The notes: generated by a model from the letters alone, not told the origin. Shown: positions 11,546 to 23,589, counted from the first letter of the stretch. The stretch: 64,000 nucleotides of DNA from Phascolarctos cinereus (GCF_002099425.1 NW_018344274.1:558001-622000), one strand, 5' to 3'. Program-made: numbers and translations.

Positions 11546-11799
11546 CTAACTCTAGAAGGAGAAGATTTCTTGGATTATAATGTCCTTAAGGTTTTGGCTT
11601 TTGTTTTTGTTTTTCACAGAAACCAAAGCTAACATTTTATGTTTCTAGTTTTTCTCTTAAATATAATTCCCAATCTTGTTTAAATCCAGAGGCAAGGGTA
11701 CAATACCCAACCACTATCATCTAGAGAGAAGTACAAGGCTGCCATCTGCTGGATAACAGCATGTATCACAAGGTTTAGGATTTCCAGAATGTGTCTCCT

Positions 11800-11935
11800 T
11801 CAATAAATAGCAAATACAAACATTTACTCAAAACTTTTACCTGTGCTGTGGAGCATGGGGAAGAAATAGAACCCTTGGCCCCTGCCCTCAAGAGCTTGTT
11901 ACCTAGATAGAAGAAACAAAATATGTGAATGAAAC
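11800..11935 (-). mobile_element. L2 LINE 3' fragment
   Basis: tttactcaaaacttttacct ... cttggcccctgccctcaaga ... gcttgttacctagatag is the antisense of the L2 3' region. Confidence 0.6.
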
Positions 11936-11944
11936 TATTAATGC

Positions 11945-12105
11945 AAAGAACACTGGCTCTGAAGTCAAAGTTCCCTGGTACTCTCTATAAAATCTTGGGC
12001 AAGTTCCTTCCCTGTGCCTCAGTTTCCTCATCTGTAAAATGAAGAGCTTGGACTTGATGGCCTCTAACATCCCTTCCATCTTTAAACAGAAGATCTATTT
12101 GAAAA
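11945..12105 (+). mobile_element. MIR SINE
   Basis: cactggctctgaagtcaaag, tcttgggcaagttccttccc, cctcagtttcctcatctgta, ttggacttgatggcctct. Confidence 0.85.
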
Positions 12106-12300
12106 CAATAATTGTTAACTGACTTTGGGGAGGGGGGAAAGGGTCAATTTGGATTAGAAACAACTGCCTGTCGCCAGAGGTCAATAGTAAATGCCCATCA
12201 CTAGAGGTATTCAACCAGAGATTAGCTAACCATTTGACAAGGATGATGTGGAGTGTACTCTGATTCTCATCTGAACAACAGTACCTAGCTCTTTTGAGAG
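12106..12300 (+). mobile_element. L3/CR1 3'-end-like fragment
   Basis: tagaggtattcaaccagaga ... aaccatttgacaaggatgat follows the CR1/L3 3' UTR pattern (gaggtcttcaagcagaggct ... gaccacttgtcagggatgtt from memory). Confidence 0.5.
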
Positions 12301-12629
12301 CTCTATTAACATATTCCATTAGCACTATGGGACACACATGAGCAGGAGTGGTTTGTTTTCAGGCTACATGCATCCCCAGGATATAATAGATGGAATACGA
12401 TGAGTTTTTCTCCATATTACCCCTGGGAAGGCACCCAGGAGATTTACAGGGAGACACAAACAACCAGAAAAATGTTAGTGGATCAGCACCTGCCTCTCTG
12501 AAAGAGAGAAGGAAAACCAACAAAGTTATAGAGAATAATAGTTTTGCTTTGACTGCCTTCCCTTAGATAACCAAAAGAGTATACAAACCATCATTTCTAG
12601 AAAGGTCCATGGTATCCGGGGGAAGGGGG

Positions 12630-12726
12630 GGCCAAGGAGTTTTCTTTAAGGGGAGGCCAAAGAGTTTTCTTTAAGAGGAGGCCAAGGAGTTTTCTTTAAG
12701 AGGAGGCCAAGGAGTTTTCTTTAAGG
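12630..12726. repeat. Minisatellite, 25-bp unit, about four copies
   Basis: The unit gccaaggagttttctttaag plus ggaggc-type filler recurs four times with one or two differences. No coding frame is implied. Confidence 0.92.
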
Positions 12727-12774
12727 TACTTGAAGAGCTCTAGTCCTTGGGGTTGCCCCTCTGGCTCTAGGAAG

Positions 12775-13027
12775 GAAGGAAACATGCTTTTATTAAGCAT
12801 CTACTGTGTACGGGCATTGTGTTGAGCTCTTTTCAAGAATTTCATTTGATCTTCATAAGGAGATAGGTGTTATTATTATCTTTATTTTACAGCTGAGAAA
12901 ACTGTGACAGACAGAAGTTAAGTGAGTTGACTCTGGTCACACAGTTAGTTAAGGTGGCCAGGTGTGGACCCCAATCTTTCTGACTTCAGGTCTGGCACTC
13001 TGCCCTCAGTACCACCAGCTTCCTCCA
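12775..13027 (-). mobile_element. THER/MIR CORE-SINE
   Basis: Antisense: attaagcatctactgtgtac, tttcatttgatcttcataag, tttacagctgagaaaactgt, ctggtcacacagttag. Confidence 0.82.
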
Positions 13028-13284
13028 GGCACGGAGGGCTAAAGCAGAAAGTACTTACTATTGTTCACCAGAAAGCATAGGAGATGTCCTTTGAGGGTAA
13101 CAAGAGCTAACAACAAACATTTCAAAGCCACATAATTTCATGACTCAAAAGTTCTGGTATTATCCTTTATCAATCTTCACTTTGGTAGAGAGGAAAAAGA
13201 ATTAGATACTAAATAAGGGGAAAGGCGAGAGTGGCATGAAGAGATAGAGGGAAAGGGCATTGACATAGGGAATGAATGGATTTA

Positions 13285-13385
13285 TCAAGCCTGAAGTAAA
13301 ATGCTAAGTCCCCTGGGAATATAAATTCAAAAACATACAGTGCCATCTTCAAGGACCCTACACTATGGTGAACATATCATCTAGA
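13285..13385 (-). mobile_element. L2 LINE 3' fragment
   Basis: aaatgctaagtcccctggga ... cagtgccatcttcaagga resembles antisense L2 3' sequence. Confidence 0.4.
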
Positions 13386-13469
13386 CACCAAAAGTGGCCG
13401 TAGAATAGGCATAAGAATTGGACCTGTAATTTCACAGGTATGAGGCACTCACAGACGAAGAATCTCCCT

Positions 13470-13625
13470 CTGTCTATGTAGGTTTGCATCTTCTCTGCAG
13501 TGTATCTGATCAGAGCTGTCAGGACACTGAGAAGTTAAATAATTTATGCAGAGATACATAGCCTTGAACCCATGTCTTCCTGAATCCAAGGACAGCTCTC
13601 AATCTACTTTGTATATTGCTTCTCT
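13470..13625 (-). mobile_element. Second-family CORE-SINE (Mon1-like), worn
   Basis: ggtttgcatcttctctgcag ... actgagaagttaaataattt ... acccatgtcttcctgaatcc. The same core text recurs at about 28.85, 29.9 and 60.6 kb in this window. Confidence 0.6.
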
Positions 13626-13642
13626 CAGGAGAGGGGGAGAGT

Positions 13643-13690
13643 ACTAATAATAGTAATAATAATAATTAACAATAATAGTAATAATAACAA
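13643..13690. repeat. TAA-rich simple repeat
   Basis: Imperfect (taa/aat)n. Confidence 0.85.
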
Positions 13691-14290
13691 ACTTAACCCT
13701 ACATCATCATTTTACCTAGGGCTGGTTCTATACAATCTTCAGCCCAGGCCAACAACGGGGATGGAAGGCAGAAGAGGGTAAAAAGATACTGTCCACGTGT
13801 GAAGAACCATGATCAAAAGCACTAGGAGTTGTGTTAAGAAGGACCTATGGTCCAATACCCTACAAGGAGCCAATGATAAACCATAATGCCGGACCATAGA
13901 GGAATGGGACTGTTCTACAGTCATTTATTTGGCCCCCCTGGATCCCTCCTCCTCCATGTCCTCCCCAATGCCATCTTATACAAAATACCAATGACGATAC
14001 AACAACATTTGGAATCCACCAAAAATGGCATTGGGTTGGCCATAGCTACATAAGTCACTCAAAAAGCAAATACCAGCCCTTGTTAATTTTAGAGAGATGA
14101 TCCACAAATCTCAGTAAATGATGCACAAGACAGAAAAAATTCAATCCCACTAGCTGCTTAAAGTCCCAGAAATTTGGGGTGGGAGAGGCACAAAAGGGAG
14201 AGAAAATAAAGATTTTAATAAATATTAATTAGTTTATTTATTATTAAAGATTATTAATTTAATAGATAGCATTCATAAAAATATTTAATA
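13691..14290. other. Unassigned intergenic DNA
   Basis: No family recognised. A short AT-rich patch (aatattaattagtttattta) precedes the next SINE. Confidence 0.3.
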
Positions 14291-14292
14291 AA

Positions 14293-14537
14293 GATTACCA
14301 ACTGTGTGCCAGGCACTGTGCTAAGTGCTTTTTACAAATATCTCATTTGATCCTCACAACAACTCTATAAGGTCAGTGCTATTATTATCCCCATTTTATA
14401 ACTGAGAAAACTGAGGCAAAAAGAGGTCAAGTGACGTGCCCAGGGTCACATAGTTAATAAATGAGGCCAGATTTGAACTCAGGATTTCCTGATTCCACGC
14501 CCAGAGCTCTGTCTTCTACACCACCAGCTACCTGGAA
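14293..14537 (-). mobile_element. THER/MIR CORE-SINE, well preserved
   Basis: Antisense: tgtgtgccaggcactgtgct, aagtgctttttacaaatatc, tttgatcctcacaacaactc, gacgtgcccagggtcacata. Confidence 0.9.
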
Positions 14538-14639
14538 TTTGAAGAGCTGGTTTGAATCAAAGACTGAGACTCTAATTGGAAAGTCCCCAAACTTGTTGTG
14601 ATGAAGCTTCTTTTGTAGTCAGAGGGTACGAAAAGTTTT

Positions 14640-15558
14640 CGGAAGAAATGTAAATGATAAATTTAATATTCTAAATAACTACTCATAAGAGAAATGCAAC
14701 AAGTCTGAAGTTTCATCTCATGCATTGCAATTGGGCAAACAGTTTAAGAAAAAAAGAAACAGTCAATGTTAGAGAAGCTATGGAATGACAGGATTAATCC
14801 CACTCATCTGGAAAACAATTTTGAATTATGTGAGAAAAGTCATTAAAATGTCTATGCTCTGAGACCCAAACATAGCAGTCCTAGACAAATAATTTAAGGT
14901 CAACGATAGAAAGAAAACTATATACACCAAAATATTCATGGCAGCATATCAATTAGGAAATAGCTAGACAAATTGAGCTGTGTAACTGCTATGATCTATT
15001 TACTGTGGTCCCTGTTACACAGGCTGGACTAGCTTTTCCTAAGGTCCTACCCTAACTCAGGCTGGTTTTTTCCTTTAAAATATTTGAAGCCATTCTTGAG
15101 ACTTAATTGGTCCAAGAAACTAAGACCAGAACAATTGTTGCAGCTTCCTGGTGGCATGTGTATAATGCATGAGGAATCAGGGGCAGTTCCCTAAGTTTTC
15201 TGCCCCAGGACCCAGCATGGCTGACATGAAGGCACAGAATAAATCATTGTGGTTTCCTTGCTGTGTATCTAAGTCTCTATTATGGCTAAGTATATCTATT
15301 TTTGTTAACCATTAGCTGTTCCAGGAGTGTCTCGTTTCCTTCTGATCTCAAACCTGAAACACTAGCCAAACCTGACTTGGACCTAGCAGATAAACCATTA
15401 TAACAAAATACTATTGAGTCTTAAGAAACAATTAATATTAGGAATTCAGAGAAATACAAGAAGATTTGTATGAAGTGATATGATGCATAGAAAACAGTAT
15501 CAAGAGAACACGGCCCACTGATTACACAATAAGAATCATGCAACGTAAAAAGACAAGA
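14640..15558 (+). mobile_element. L1 3' portion, interrupted near 15,000-15,400
   Basis: Sense copy of the marsupial L1 ORF2-end/3' UTR text: gaagctatggaatgacagga, ctggaaaacaattttgaatt, aaaatattcatggcagcata. It resumes after an insertion with aaatactattgagtcttaag and aattcagagaaatacaagaa. No open frame remains. Confidence 0.75.
15002..15400 (+). mobile_element. Possible solo LTR of an endogenous retrovirus, inserted in L1
   Basis: About 400 bp with no similarity to L1 separates two parts of one L1 copy. It starts near a TG (tgtggtccctg), contains an AATAAA (agaataaatc), and has CA-type ends near 15,361 or 15,400. Its size and layout suggest a solo LTR. Ends, duplication and family are not firmly resolved, and no internal retroviral genes are seen. 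It is an old fossil. Confidence 0.4.
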
Positions 15559-17159
15559 AGAAGCACATCCCTTTTTCGAGTATAGGCCAGGGAAGTAAGG
15601 ATTTAGTATGTTGCATATTCTCTTAGACATGGTTGCTCTGTCCATCAGTTTTGTTTTCATTATTTTTTTTCTTGGTTTTCATTATTTTTTCTACATGGGG
15701 GCTACCTAGGGAAATGAATGTGATATAAAAGGGGGAAAATGTCACCTAAAACATATAAAAATGAAGCTATTTTTCATTTTCCAGGAGCCTTAAGATACAG
15801 GAAGTGACCACTAACTGTAAAGCACCGAAGCTGGGAAAGGGCTATATACATTGCAGCCAGTTTTCCTACTAGCAATCCCAGCAAAACCCAGAGGGAGCTC
15901 ATAGCAGATTCATTGGAGAAACTACCAGTGGATCTCAATCTACTGTTTGGATATTCCTATTATAAATTGCAACCTAGGTTCCAATTTGTAAGGTAGGTTG
16001 TGCCCTATGAAAGTAAGTTATATCTAATGACAGGATCTCAGTACAGTCCTGGCCCAGAATAAAAGGACTAGGAAGACAAGATGTACTCTTTATTAGGCTT
16101 GACTGGTGAGCCTAAGGAGTGGCCAGCAAGGGCTAAATAGGCAAAAAATGTTGGTTTCATCAAAGCATCAAGGTTTCTCATGGGCAAGACTTTCAACCTC
16201 AGTGGTCCCACCAAAATCTTTCAAAAGAGTGACAAAACAAACTAAATTTATTCCACAAATGGTCTTTTCTCAGTTTGTCCACATTCGCCATACAAACCAT
16301 TATTGGCTGAACTCATTACTTGAAGAGTAAGTCACAAAATAAGTGAATCAGATAACTTTGTCCCAAGGTCAGGAGAAGTAGTTTTGGAGTCCTCTTTTCC
16401 TAATGCTCAACTAAAGAGAGAGATGGAAGATTGGAAGTCAGACATGCACATTTGGACTTGGGATTCCCCCTTCCCCCTTCATACAGCACACAGCTGAATA
16501 GTTTCTAAAATGTGGATTCAGACTTTTCTGCCTCAGGGCAGTCAGGATTAGAGAGAGAAGGTTGATGAAATCTGGTGCTTTTTTTTTTTAACTACATTTC
16601 TGTTTTCAAAGGAAAAAATCCCACTGATTCCTACTATAAAACATTCTCTTGGTTATTTCACAGATCACACTTGGATTCTGCTTTCACCGTTTTTTTTTCT
16701 TTTCATTGGCAAGTACCTAAGAGTAACCAGCTCATTTCTAAAACTGCTTGTTTTTATATGCCAGCTAAGTATATACAGAAGGAAAGCACAGACGGTCAGA
16801 GCATTCCTTTCCTAATCACATGCCATATAGATTTAAGACTTGAACACCAAAAGCCTTTAAGCCTCCTGGAAGTTTTGCAGTGCTTAAGGGATCCCAATAA
16901 TTCATTCCAGAAATATGGGACTGCTTAGAGAAAAAAATAAGTGGACCATACAAGCGTCTTTTCCTCCCACCTCATTACCCACAGTTTGGGACAATAAGCA
17001 GATCTTCAGGGGTAAATAAGTCACAGAAAAGAAGCCATTTGAAAATGTAATCATGTGTGAAGTCCTTGAAGGCATTCCAAAAGACTAATGAAGCCCACAG
17101 AGAAGTCCTACCAGCCCAAAGAGAGGTGTCAGTGCCAACTATTAGAGAACCCAAAGGAT
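15559..17159. other. Unassigned intergenic DNA
   Basis: About 1.6 kb without a clear SINE or LINE. The longest frame in it (about 16,575-16,928, plus) is Phe/Ser-rich, has no recognisable motif and no splice context that I trust. Confidence 0.35.
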
Positions 17160-17256
17160 TATAGGATTTAGAAAGAGAAAGGACTTTGGAAATCAACTAG
17201 CCCCATGCCCTCATTTTACAGATGAAGAGACTAAGACCCACAGAAGGGACTGCTCC
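17160..17256 (-). mobile_element. MIR SINE fragment
   Basis: aggatttagaaagagaaagg, cattttacagatgaagagac. Confidence 0.65.
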
Positions 17257-17582
17257 AGAGCATATACCCCAAAGAGGTCAAAAATAGAAAGAAGGGTTTG
17301 ATATGTTCACAAAAGTATTCCTAGCAGCACTTTGGTGGGGAGGAAAGACCTAGAAACAAAGTAGGCACCCATTGATTAGAGACTAACTAAGCTAATTGTT
17401 ATAGGAATGCAATAGAATATTACTACATTAGAAGAAATTACAAATATGAAGAATTTAGAGAAGCACAGAAATTCTTCTATGAATGATGCAGAGTAAAATA
17501 AGCAGGAATTGTGAAATAACATTCCCAATTACTATAACATGCAAATGAAAAGAACAACCAAACAAACTGAATGCTGGGTAAT
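17257..17582 (+). mobile_element. L1 3' UTR fragment
   Basis: gcatataccccaaagaggtc, attcctagcagcactttggt, gatgcagagtaaaataagca and the A-rich agaacaaccaaacaaactga. It is sense, and its end abuts an L1 end in the opposite orientation. Confidence 0.78.
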
Positions 17583-18605
17583 TTGTTTTTATTAATTTAT
17601 TTTGATTTATCCACAATCACTTCCAAAAGTTTTTGAGTTTTACATTTTTCTCCCCCTCCCTCCCCACCTCCTAACGCAAGACAGCATGCAATCTGATATA
17701 GGCTATGCATATACATTCCTATTAAACCTATTTTCACATTAGTGATGTTGTAAGGAAGAATTAGAACCAATAGGAGGAACCACCAGAAAGAGGAAACAAA
17801 ACAAAACGGAAGAAAAAAAATAGCAAATAGTATGCTTCAATCTGCATTCAGACTCCATAGTTCTTCCTTTGGATGTGGATAGCATTTTCCATCATGAGAC
17901 CTTTGGAGATGTCTTAGATCCTTGCATTGATGAGAAGGGCTAAGTCTATCAAAGTTAGTCATTGCACAACATGGCTGTTACTATGTACAACATTTTCTTG
18001 GTTCTGCTCTTCACTCAGCATCAGACCATACAAGTCTTTCTAGGTTTTTCTGAAGTCTTCCTGTTCATCATTTCTTATAGCACAATAGTATTCCATTACA
18101 TTCATATACCACAACTTGTTCAACTATTCCCCCATTGATTGGTGTCCCCTCAATTGCCAATTCTTTGCCACCACAAAAAGAGCTGCTATAAATATGTTTG
18201 TACATGTGGGTCCTTTTCCCATTTGTATGATCTGTTTGGGATACAGCCCTAAAAGTGCTATTGCTGGGTCAAAGGGTATGCACATTTTTATAGCCCTTTG
18301 GGTATAGTTCTAAATTGCTCTCCAAAATGGTTGGGTCATTTCACAATTCCACCAACAATGCATTAGTGTTCCAATTTTCCCACATCTTCTCCAACATTTA
18401 TCATTTTCCTGTTTTGTCATGTTGGCCAATCTGATAGATGTGATATGGTACCTCAAAGTTGTTTTGATTTGCATTTTTCTAATCCATAGTGATTTAGAGC
18501 ATTTTTTCATATGACTATAGATGGCTTTCATTTTTTCACCTGAAAGCTGCCTGTTCATGTCCTTTGACCATTTATCAATTGGGGAATGACTTGTATTCTT
18601 ATAAA
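17583..18605 (-). mobile_element. L1 3' portion (ORF2 C-terminus and 3' UTR)
   Basis: Antisense marsupial L1. The L1 ORF2 C-terminus can be read from about 18,558 down to 18,310: MNRQLSGEKMKAIYSHMKKC, SKSLWIRKMQIKTTLRYHIT and CWRRCGKIGTLMHCWWNCEM. These equal the AIREMQIKTTMRYHLTP and HCWWDC motifs of mammalian ORF2p. The remainder is 3' UTR with tttctccccctccctcccca near the end. It is 5'-truncated. Confidence 0.92.
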
Positions 18606-18805
18606 TTTGACTGAGGGAGATTAAGTTACTTAATGAAGATCACACAGTGGCAAAGGCAGAAGTTGTACTTTCTTTCTTTTCCAAGAAAAAAACTTTTCTT
18701 TTTACTTTCTTACTGGTCCACCCTCCATCTACATGTTTAAATGACTCCCAAAGAGATTTGTTATTAATGACCCTTTACCACTTTGTGTTGTCAAAGGACC
18801 GTGTT

Positions 18806-19069
18806 TGTTGTTGTTATTCAATTGTTTTTCAGTCACGTCCAACTTTTTGTGACTCCATTTGGGGTTTTCTTGGCAAAGTTACTGCAGTGGTTTGCCATTT
18901 CCTTCTTCAGCTCATTTTACAGATAAGGAAACTGAGACAAATGGGGATAAGCGACTTGCCCTGGGTAGACAGCTAGTAAGTGTCCGAAGCCAAATTTGAA
19001 CTCATGAAGATGAGTCTTCCTGATTCCAGGGCCAGTGGTCAATTATCCACAGTGCCACGTAACTGCCCC
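18806..19069 (-). mobile_element. MAR1-like SINE
   Basis: Antisense, full length: tgtttttcagtcacgtccaa, tgactccatttggggttttc, ctgcagtggtttgccatttc, tgaactcatgaagatgagtc, then the tRNA head near 19,069. Confidence 0.92.
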
Positions 19070-19127
19070 AGGAGTCATCTGCATGGTCTTAATTATCAGT
19101 ACTATTTTCTAATTTTGTAGCTATAGT

Positions 19128-19326
19128 AGGATGGTATGGTGAAAAGGGAACTAAACTTGGAGTCAGAGGACTTGAATTCAAATCACAGCTCTGCTACCTG
19201 TGTGACCTTAAGCAAGTCACATTCTTTCTCTGTACCTCAGTTTCCTTACCTCTAAAATTAGGTAGGTTACATTTATATGGCCTCTGAGGTTCCTCCTATA
19301 GATCCACATAGATCTATGATCCCACA
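19128..19326 (+). mobile_element. MIR SINE
   Basis: cttggagtcagaggacttga, acctgtgtgaccttaagcaa, cctcagtttccttacctcta, tagatctatgatccca. Confidence 0.85.
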
Positions 19327-19589
19327 TTGGTTCAGTTTTAATGTGGGACATTTAGGCTTTTGTGGCCTACTTTCCCAATTCTAAACAATGCTTTTGTAAC
19401 ATTGCCCATTTGCAAGGTGGGATCTGCATCTCAAGCCATCAGCAGTCATCCTGATTCTGTCTTGCCACTGGACTATGATGACTCTGGTAGAGATAGTGAA
19501 GCCAAAAACTTTGTGCAACTCTGCCTCACTTAGATCCAATTTATACACAAATTAAGACATCACCCATATCATTTTATCATTTTTACCTA

Positions 19590-22500
19590 TCTCAAAGTCC
19601 TGTGGTGATAGCAAGTGACAAAGCAGTAGGTACAGATACACTAGGAGCTGTAGTCATAACCCTGCACGCAGGTGGCCCAGGCTATAGAGTCATTTTTCTC
19701 ACTGGAAGCAGCAGAGGGATTTGGCAGCCCCAGGGGTGTCTGAGCTGGCTGTTAAGGACCACACTGTTCACCTCCTCATGCAAGGAAGGCCCTAAAAGTT
19801 GTCTGCTTACCCAACTCTGCCACAGCAGGAGGGGATCCCATCCTGTGGTCAAAACACACACACAAAAATGTACAAAAACTTCTGCAAAGATGATTCCACT
19901 CACTATCAGCACATGGAATATGTGCACACTTCCAGACAACACAAAATCCAGTAGACCTAAAAGCCGAACAGTTCTTGTTGCAAGAGAACTCAGCCTGTAT
20001 CACATCCAAATAGCAGCCCTGAGTGAAACAAGGCTGGCAAATGAAGGCCAGCTTACTGAAGCTGGAGCTTGATACATCTTTTTCTGGAGTGGCCACAATG
20101 AAGGAGAACGTCATGAAGCTGGCATAGGTTTTGCAATCAAAATTAATCTAGTCAGCAAGCTCATATGCCTACCAAAAGGAGTGAACAGCAGGCTCACAAC
20201 AGTGTGATAGCCACTCGCAGGAAAAGACCATGCCGCCGTTGTTAGTGCCCGTGCTCTCATCACGACAAACCCTGATGATGTCAAGGAAAATTTTATGAAG
20301 ACCTGGGGACGCTTATCATCAATATGCCAAAAGAAGACAAGCTTTAATTCTGGGAGAATTTAATGCTAGAGTAGGCTCAGACTACGAGACATAGCAGGGA
20401 GTCCTTGGGAGGAATGGAGTTGGAAACGGCAACAACAACGATCACTTACAACGGAACCCTTGCGCATCTCATGACCTTCTCATCACTGACACTGTCTTTT
20501 GTTTATCTAAACACAGTGAAACTTCATGGATGCACCCACCCTCAAAGCAAACACTAGCATTTAATAGACTATGTCATTGTAAGGAGAAGAGACAGACAGG
20601 ATGTGAGAGTGACAAAGGCAATGCGTGGTACAGAGCTCTGAACTGATCACAGACTAACCATCTCCAAGCTAAATATTTGCGTTCAACAAGAGCACTGGCC
20701 CCAAAGCAAAATGATTGCCAAAAGACTTAACGTCAACAGATTGGAGTACTTCTCTGAGCAGGAACAGTGCATTGCTAACTTGGAGGGAAAGTTGAGCCAA
20801 CACACAATTGGCAACAGTGGAGCAGAAGAGGAGTGGGCAACTTTCAGAGATTTGGTGCAGAGCACTGCGTTTACTCATCTGGGTTAGAACACTCGCAAAC
20901 ATCAAGACTGGTTTGACAAAAATGATGGGGAAATTCAGAAGATGCTAAATGAAAAATGAGAACTCCACAGGATTTACCAGGAGGATAGTTCATCCATCTC
21001 TAAAAGGCAGCATTTAACTCCACCAAAAATAAAGTATAAGCAAAACTTAGAGAGATGCAGGATTCTTTGCTCAGTAAGAGAGCAGATGAAATTCAGTTTT
21101 ATGCTGATAGTAACCATCCAAAATGCTTTTATGATGCCCTGAAGGCTATTTATGGGCCAAAAACCTATGGTGTATTTCAACTATTCAGTGCTAAGGGAGC
21201 CACATTGATTAGTAATAAGGACATGATCCTGGAGAGATGGGCTGAACACTTCCATAGGGTCCTTAACAGATCATCAGCAATCCATGTTGAAGCCACTGAC
21301 TGTTTATCTCAGGCCGAAGTCAATCCCTTCCTAGCTGAAGTTCCAATTGAAGAAGAGGTTTTGAACGCCATTAGGCTCCTTTTGTGTGGCAAAGCACCTG
21401 GTGCCAATTCTATTCCAGCTGAGATTTACAAGGTGGGAGGTCCATTGCTCATACAAAAGCTAACTGAAATTTTCCGGGTTATATGGCAAGAGGAGGTTAT
21501 TGCAAGATTGCAAGAATGCCTCCATTGTCCATCTTTATAAAGGTAAAGGAAATAGATTGCCCTGTGAGAATCACAGGGGTCTCTCTCTTAATCATTGCTG
21601 GCAAGATTCTCACCAGAGTCCTTCTTAATAGGCTGATCCTTCACCTGGAAGATGGTCAGTTACCCAAGAGCCCATTTGGCTTCAGAAAGGGCTAAGGAAC
21701 AGTCAATATGGTGTTTACTTCCCAACAGCTACAGGAGATATTCAAGGAACAGAACAGAGGTCTGTATACAATGTTCTTCAATCTGACCAAGGCCTTTGTT
21801 ACTGTCAGTCATGAGTACTTGTCAAAATTTGGTTGCCCAGAGAAGATCATCAGTATTATACGTGAATGGCATGATGGCATGCTTGCCCGGGTTCTGGATA
21901 ATGGATGCTGCTCTAGTGCTTTCTCAGTCACCAATAGAGTGAAACAAGGCTGTGTGCTTCCTCCCATGATTTTTAGCGTTATGTTTTCAGCCATGTTGGC
22001 AATGCCTTCAGTGAGGATGAGCACAGCATCAAGGCAAGCTACTACCCTAATGGTAAATTCTTCGATTTGAAAAGGCTACAAGCCAAGACTAAAGTGAGGG
22101 AGTGTTGATACATGATTTTAGTTTGCTGATGATTGTGCACTCAATGCAGCCTCTGAAGATGACATGCAACAAAGTATAGATCAATTTTCTGCTGCTTGTG
22201 ATAATTTTGGCTTAACAATTAACACCAAAAATAAAAATTACGAAAAAAAAACACAGGTACTCCACCAGCCAACACCACACCAGCCGCAGGTGGAACCATC
22301 AATTACTGCAAATGGAAAAGTTTTAAATACTGTGGATAAGTTCACTTACCTTAGCAATATACTTTCCAGGGATGTACATATTGATAATGAGGTTGCCAGA
22401 GTTAGCTCAGTGTTAGGGAGGCTCTGAAGGAAAGCATGGGAAAGAAGAGGTATTAGACTGACTACCAAACTGAAGGTCTACAGAGCCATTGTGTTGACCT

Positions 22501-23200
22501 CATTGTTGTATGCCTTGTGAAACCTGGACCATAATACCAATTCCACACCAGGAAACTGAATAACTTCCATTTGAATTGTCTTAAGAAGATTCTGAAGATG
22601 ATCTGGCAAGATAGGGTATCAAACACTGAGGTCCTTTCTCAAACTAAACTGCCAAGCATTTGAACTCTACTGCAAACAGTGCAACTCTGATGGGCTGGCC
22701 ATGTTGTCTGAATGCCAAATGTACACTTACCTAAGAGACTATTTTATGGAAAACACACAAGGCAAGTCACATGGTGGGCAGAAAAAGTGATACGATGACA
22801 ATCTCCAGGTCTCCCTTAAGAACTCTGGAATTGATTGCATGACATGGGAGACAATGGCACAGGACTGCCCAGCATGGCATGCCCTCATCAGAAAAGGTGC
22901 TGAACTCTATGAGCAAAGCAGAATTGAAGTAGCTCAAAAGACATATGCAATGTGCAGATTGAGAGAATCTACCCCATATGTTCACTTGGACTATTTATGC
23001 CCGACCTATGGTAGAGCCTTCCAAGCTCATATTGGTCTGATCAGCCACAGGTCCTCTTTTGAGAAGGAGGGATAATAACCAACCAACCATACTGACAGTG
23101 ATGGTCTGAAACATGCCCCATTGGCAGAGACCAATAGAAGCACATCTCGCTAGTAATGAGGTGATGAGCACCTACATCACATTAAAGAACTACTGAGTTG
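19590..23200 (+). mobile_element. RTE-like non-LTR retrotransposon (LINE), 3.5 kb, decayed
   Basis: A single ORF2-type protein can be followed in pieces. The AP-type endonuclease begins near 19,889 (MIPLTISTWNMCTLP, then AALSETRLANEGQLTEAGA). Its GDFNARVG block reads GEFNARVG (about 20,355), and TDHRLTIS lies at about 20,645. Reverse transcriptase blocks are KAPGANSIPAEIYK (about 21,390), IAGKILTRVLLNRL (about 21,595), LTKAFVTVSHE, where LTKAFDTV is usual (about 21,790), VKQGCVLPPMIFSVMFSAML (about 21,940) and FADDCALNA (22,122). C-terminal parts are KLKVYRAIVLTSLLYAL (about 22,470) and a C2H2-like end, CPTYGRAFQAHIGLISH, whose second Cys is Tyr. In-frame stops (for example at 20,070) and frame changes show that it is dead. 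The clade is uncertain: RTE-related by the craniofacial-development-protein-2-like endonuclease. Confidence 0.9.
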
Positions 23201-23589
23201 ATGTCAATGGAATGTAAAAATGCCATTTTGAGAAAAATATAGATAAAATCTAAGTTACTCTAAAAAGCAGTCATACAAAGGAACCATCACAAAAGTCAGC
23301 ACAAGGGTGTTGAGTATAACATTTTTAGCTTGGATGATAAAATTTATTTGTTCCTTTTACAACTCATACATTCAGCCTGTTATTATGCACAGCTCCTGAT
23401 TAGATTTTCAGATGTATAAAAAATGTTCGGCACAATTACCAGACTATATTTATTCTTCACTATATCCACTAAACAATGGAATATTTTGGAAGTGTTCACT
23501 TTCAAACCATTTTGGGGTACTTACAAAACAAGACTTAACTTGTGTTTTGCTGGCATAGTCTTTGAGAATACAAGGTCACTTCCAAGCCA
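23201..23589. other. Unassigned intergenic DNA, possibly LINE 3' tail
   Basis: No clear family. The first part may be the 3' UTR of the LINE to its left. Confidence 0.3.

Noticed and set aside
16575-16928. 117-residue plus-strand frame in unassigned DNA
   Set aside because: No family signature and no convincing splice or promoter context. Chance is the simplest explanation in AT-rich DNA.
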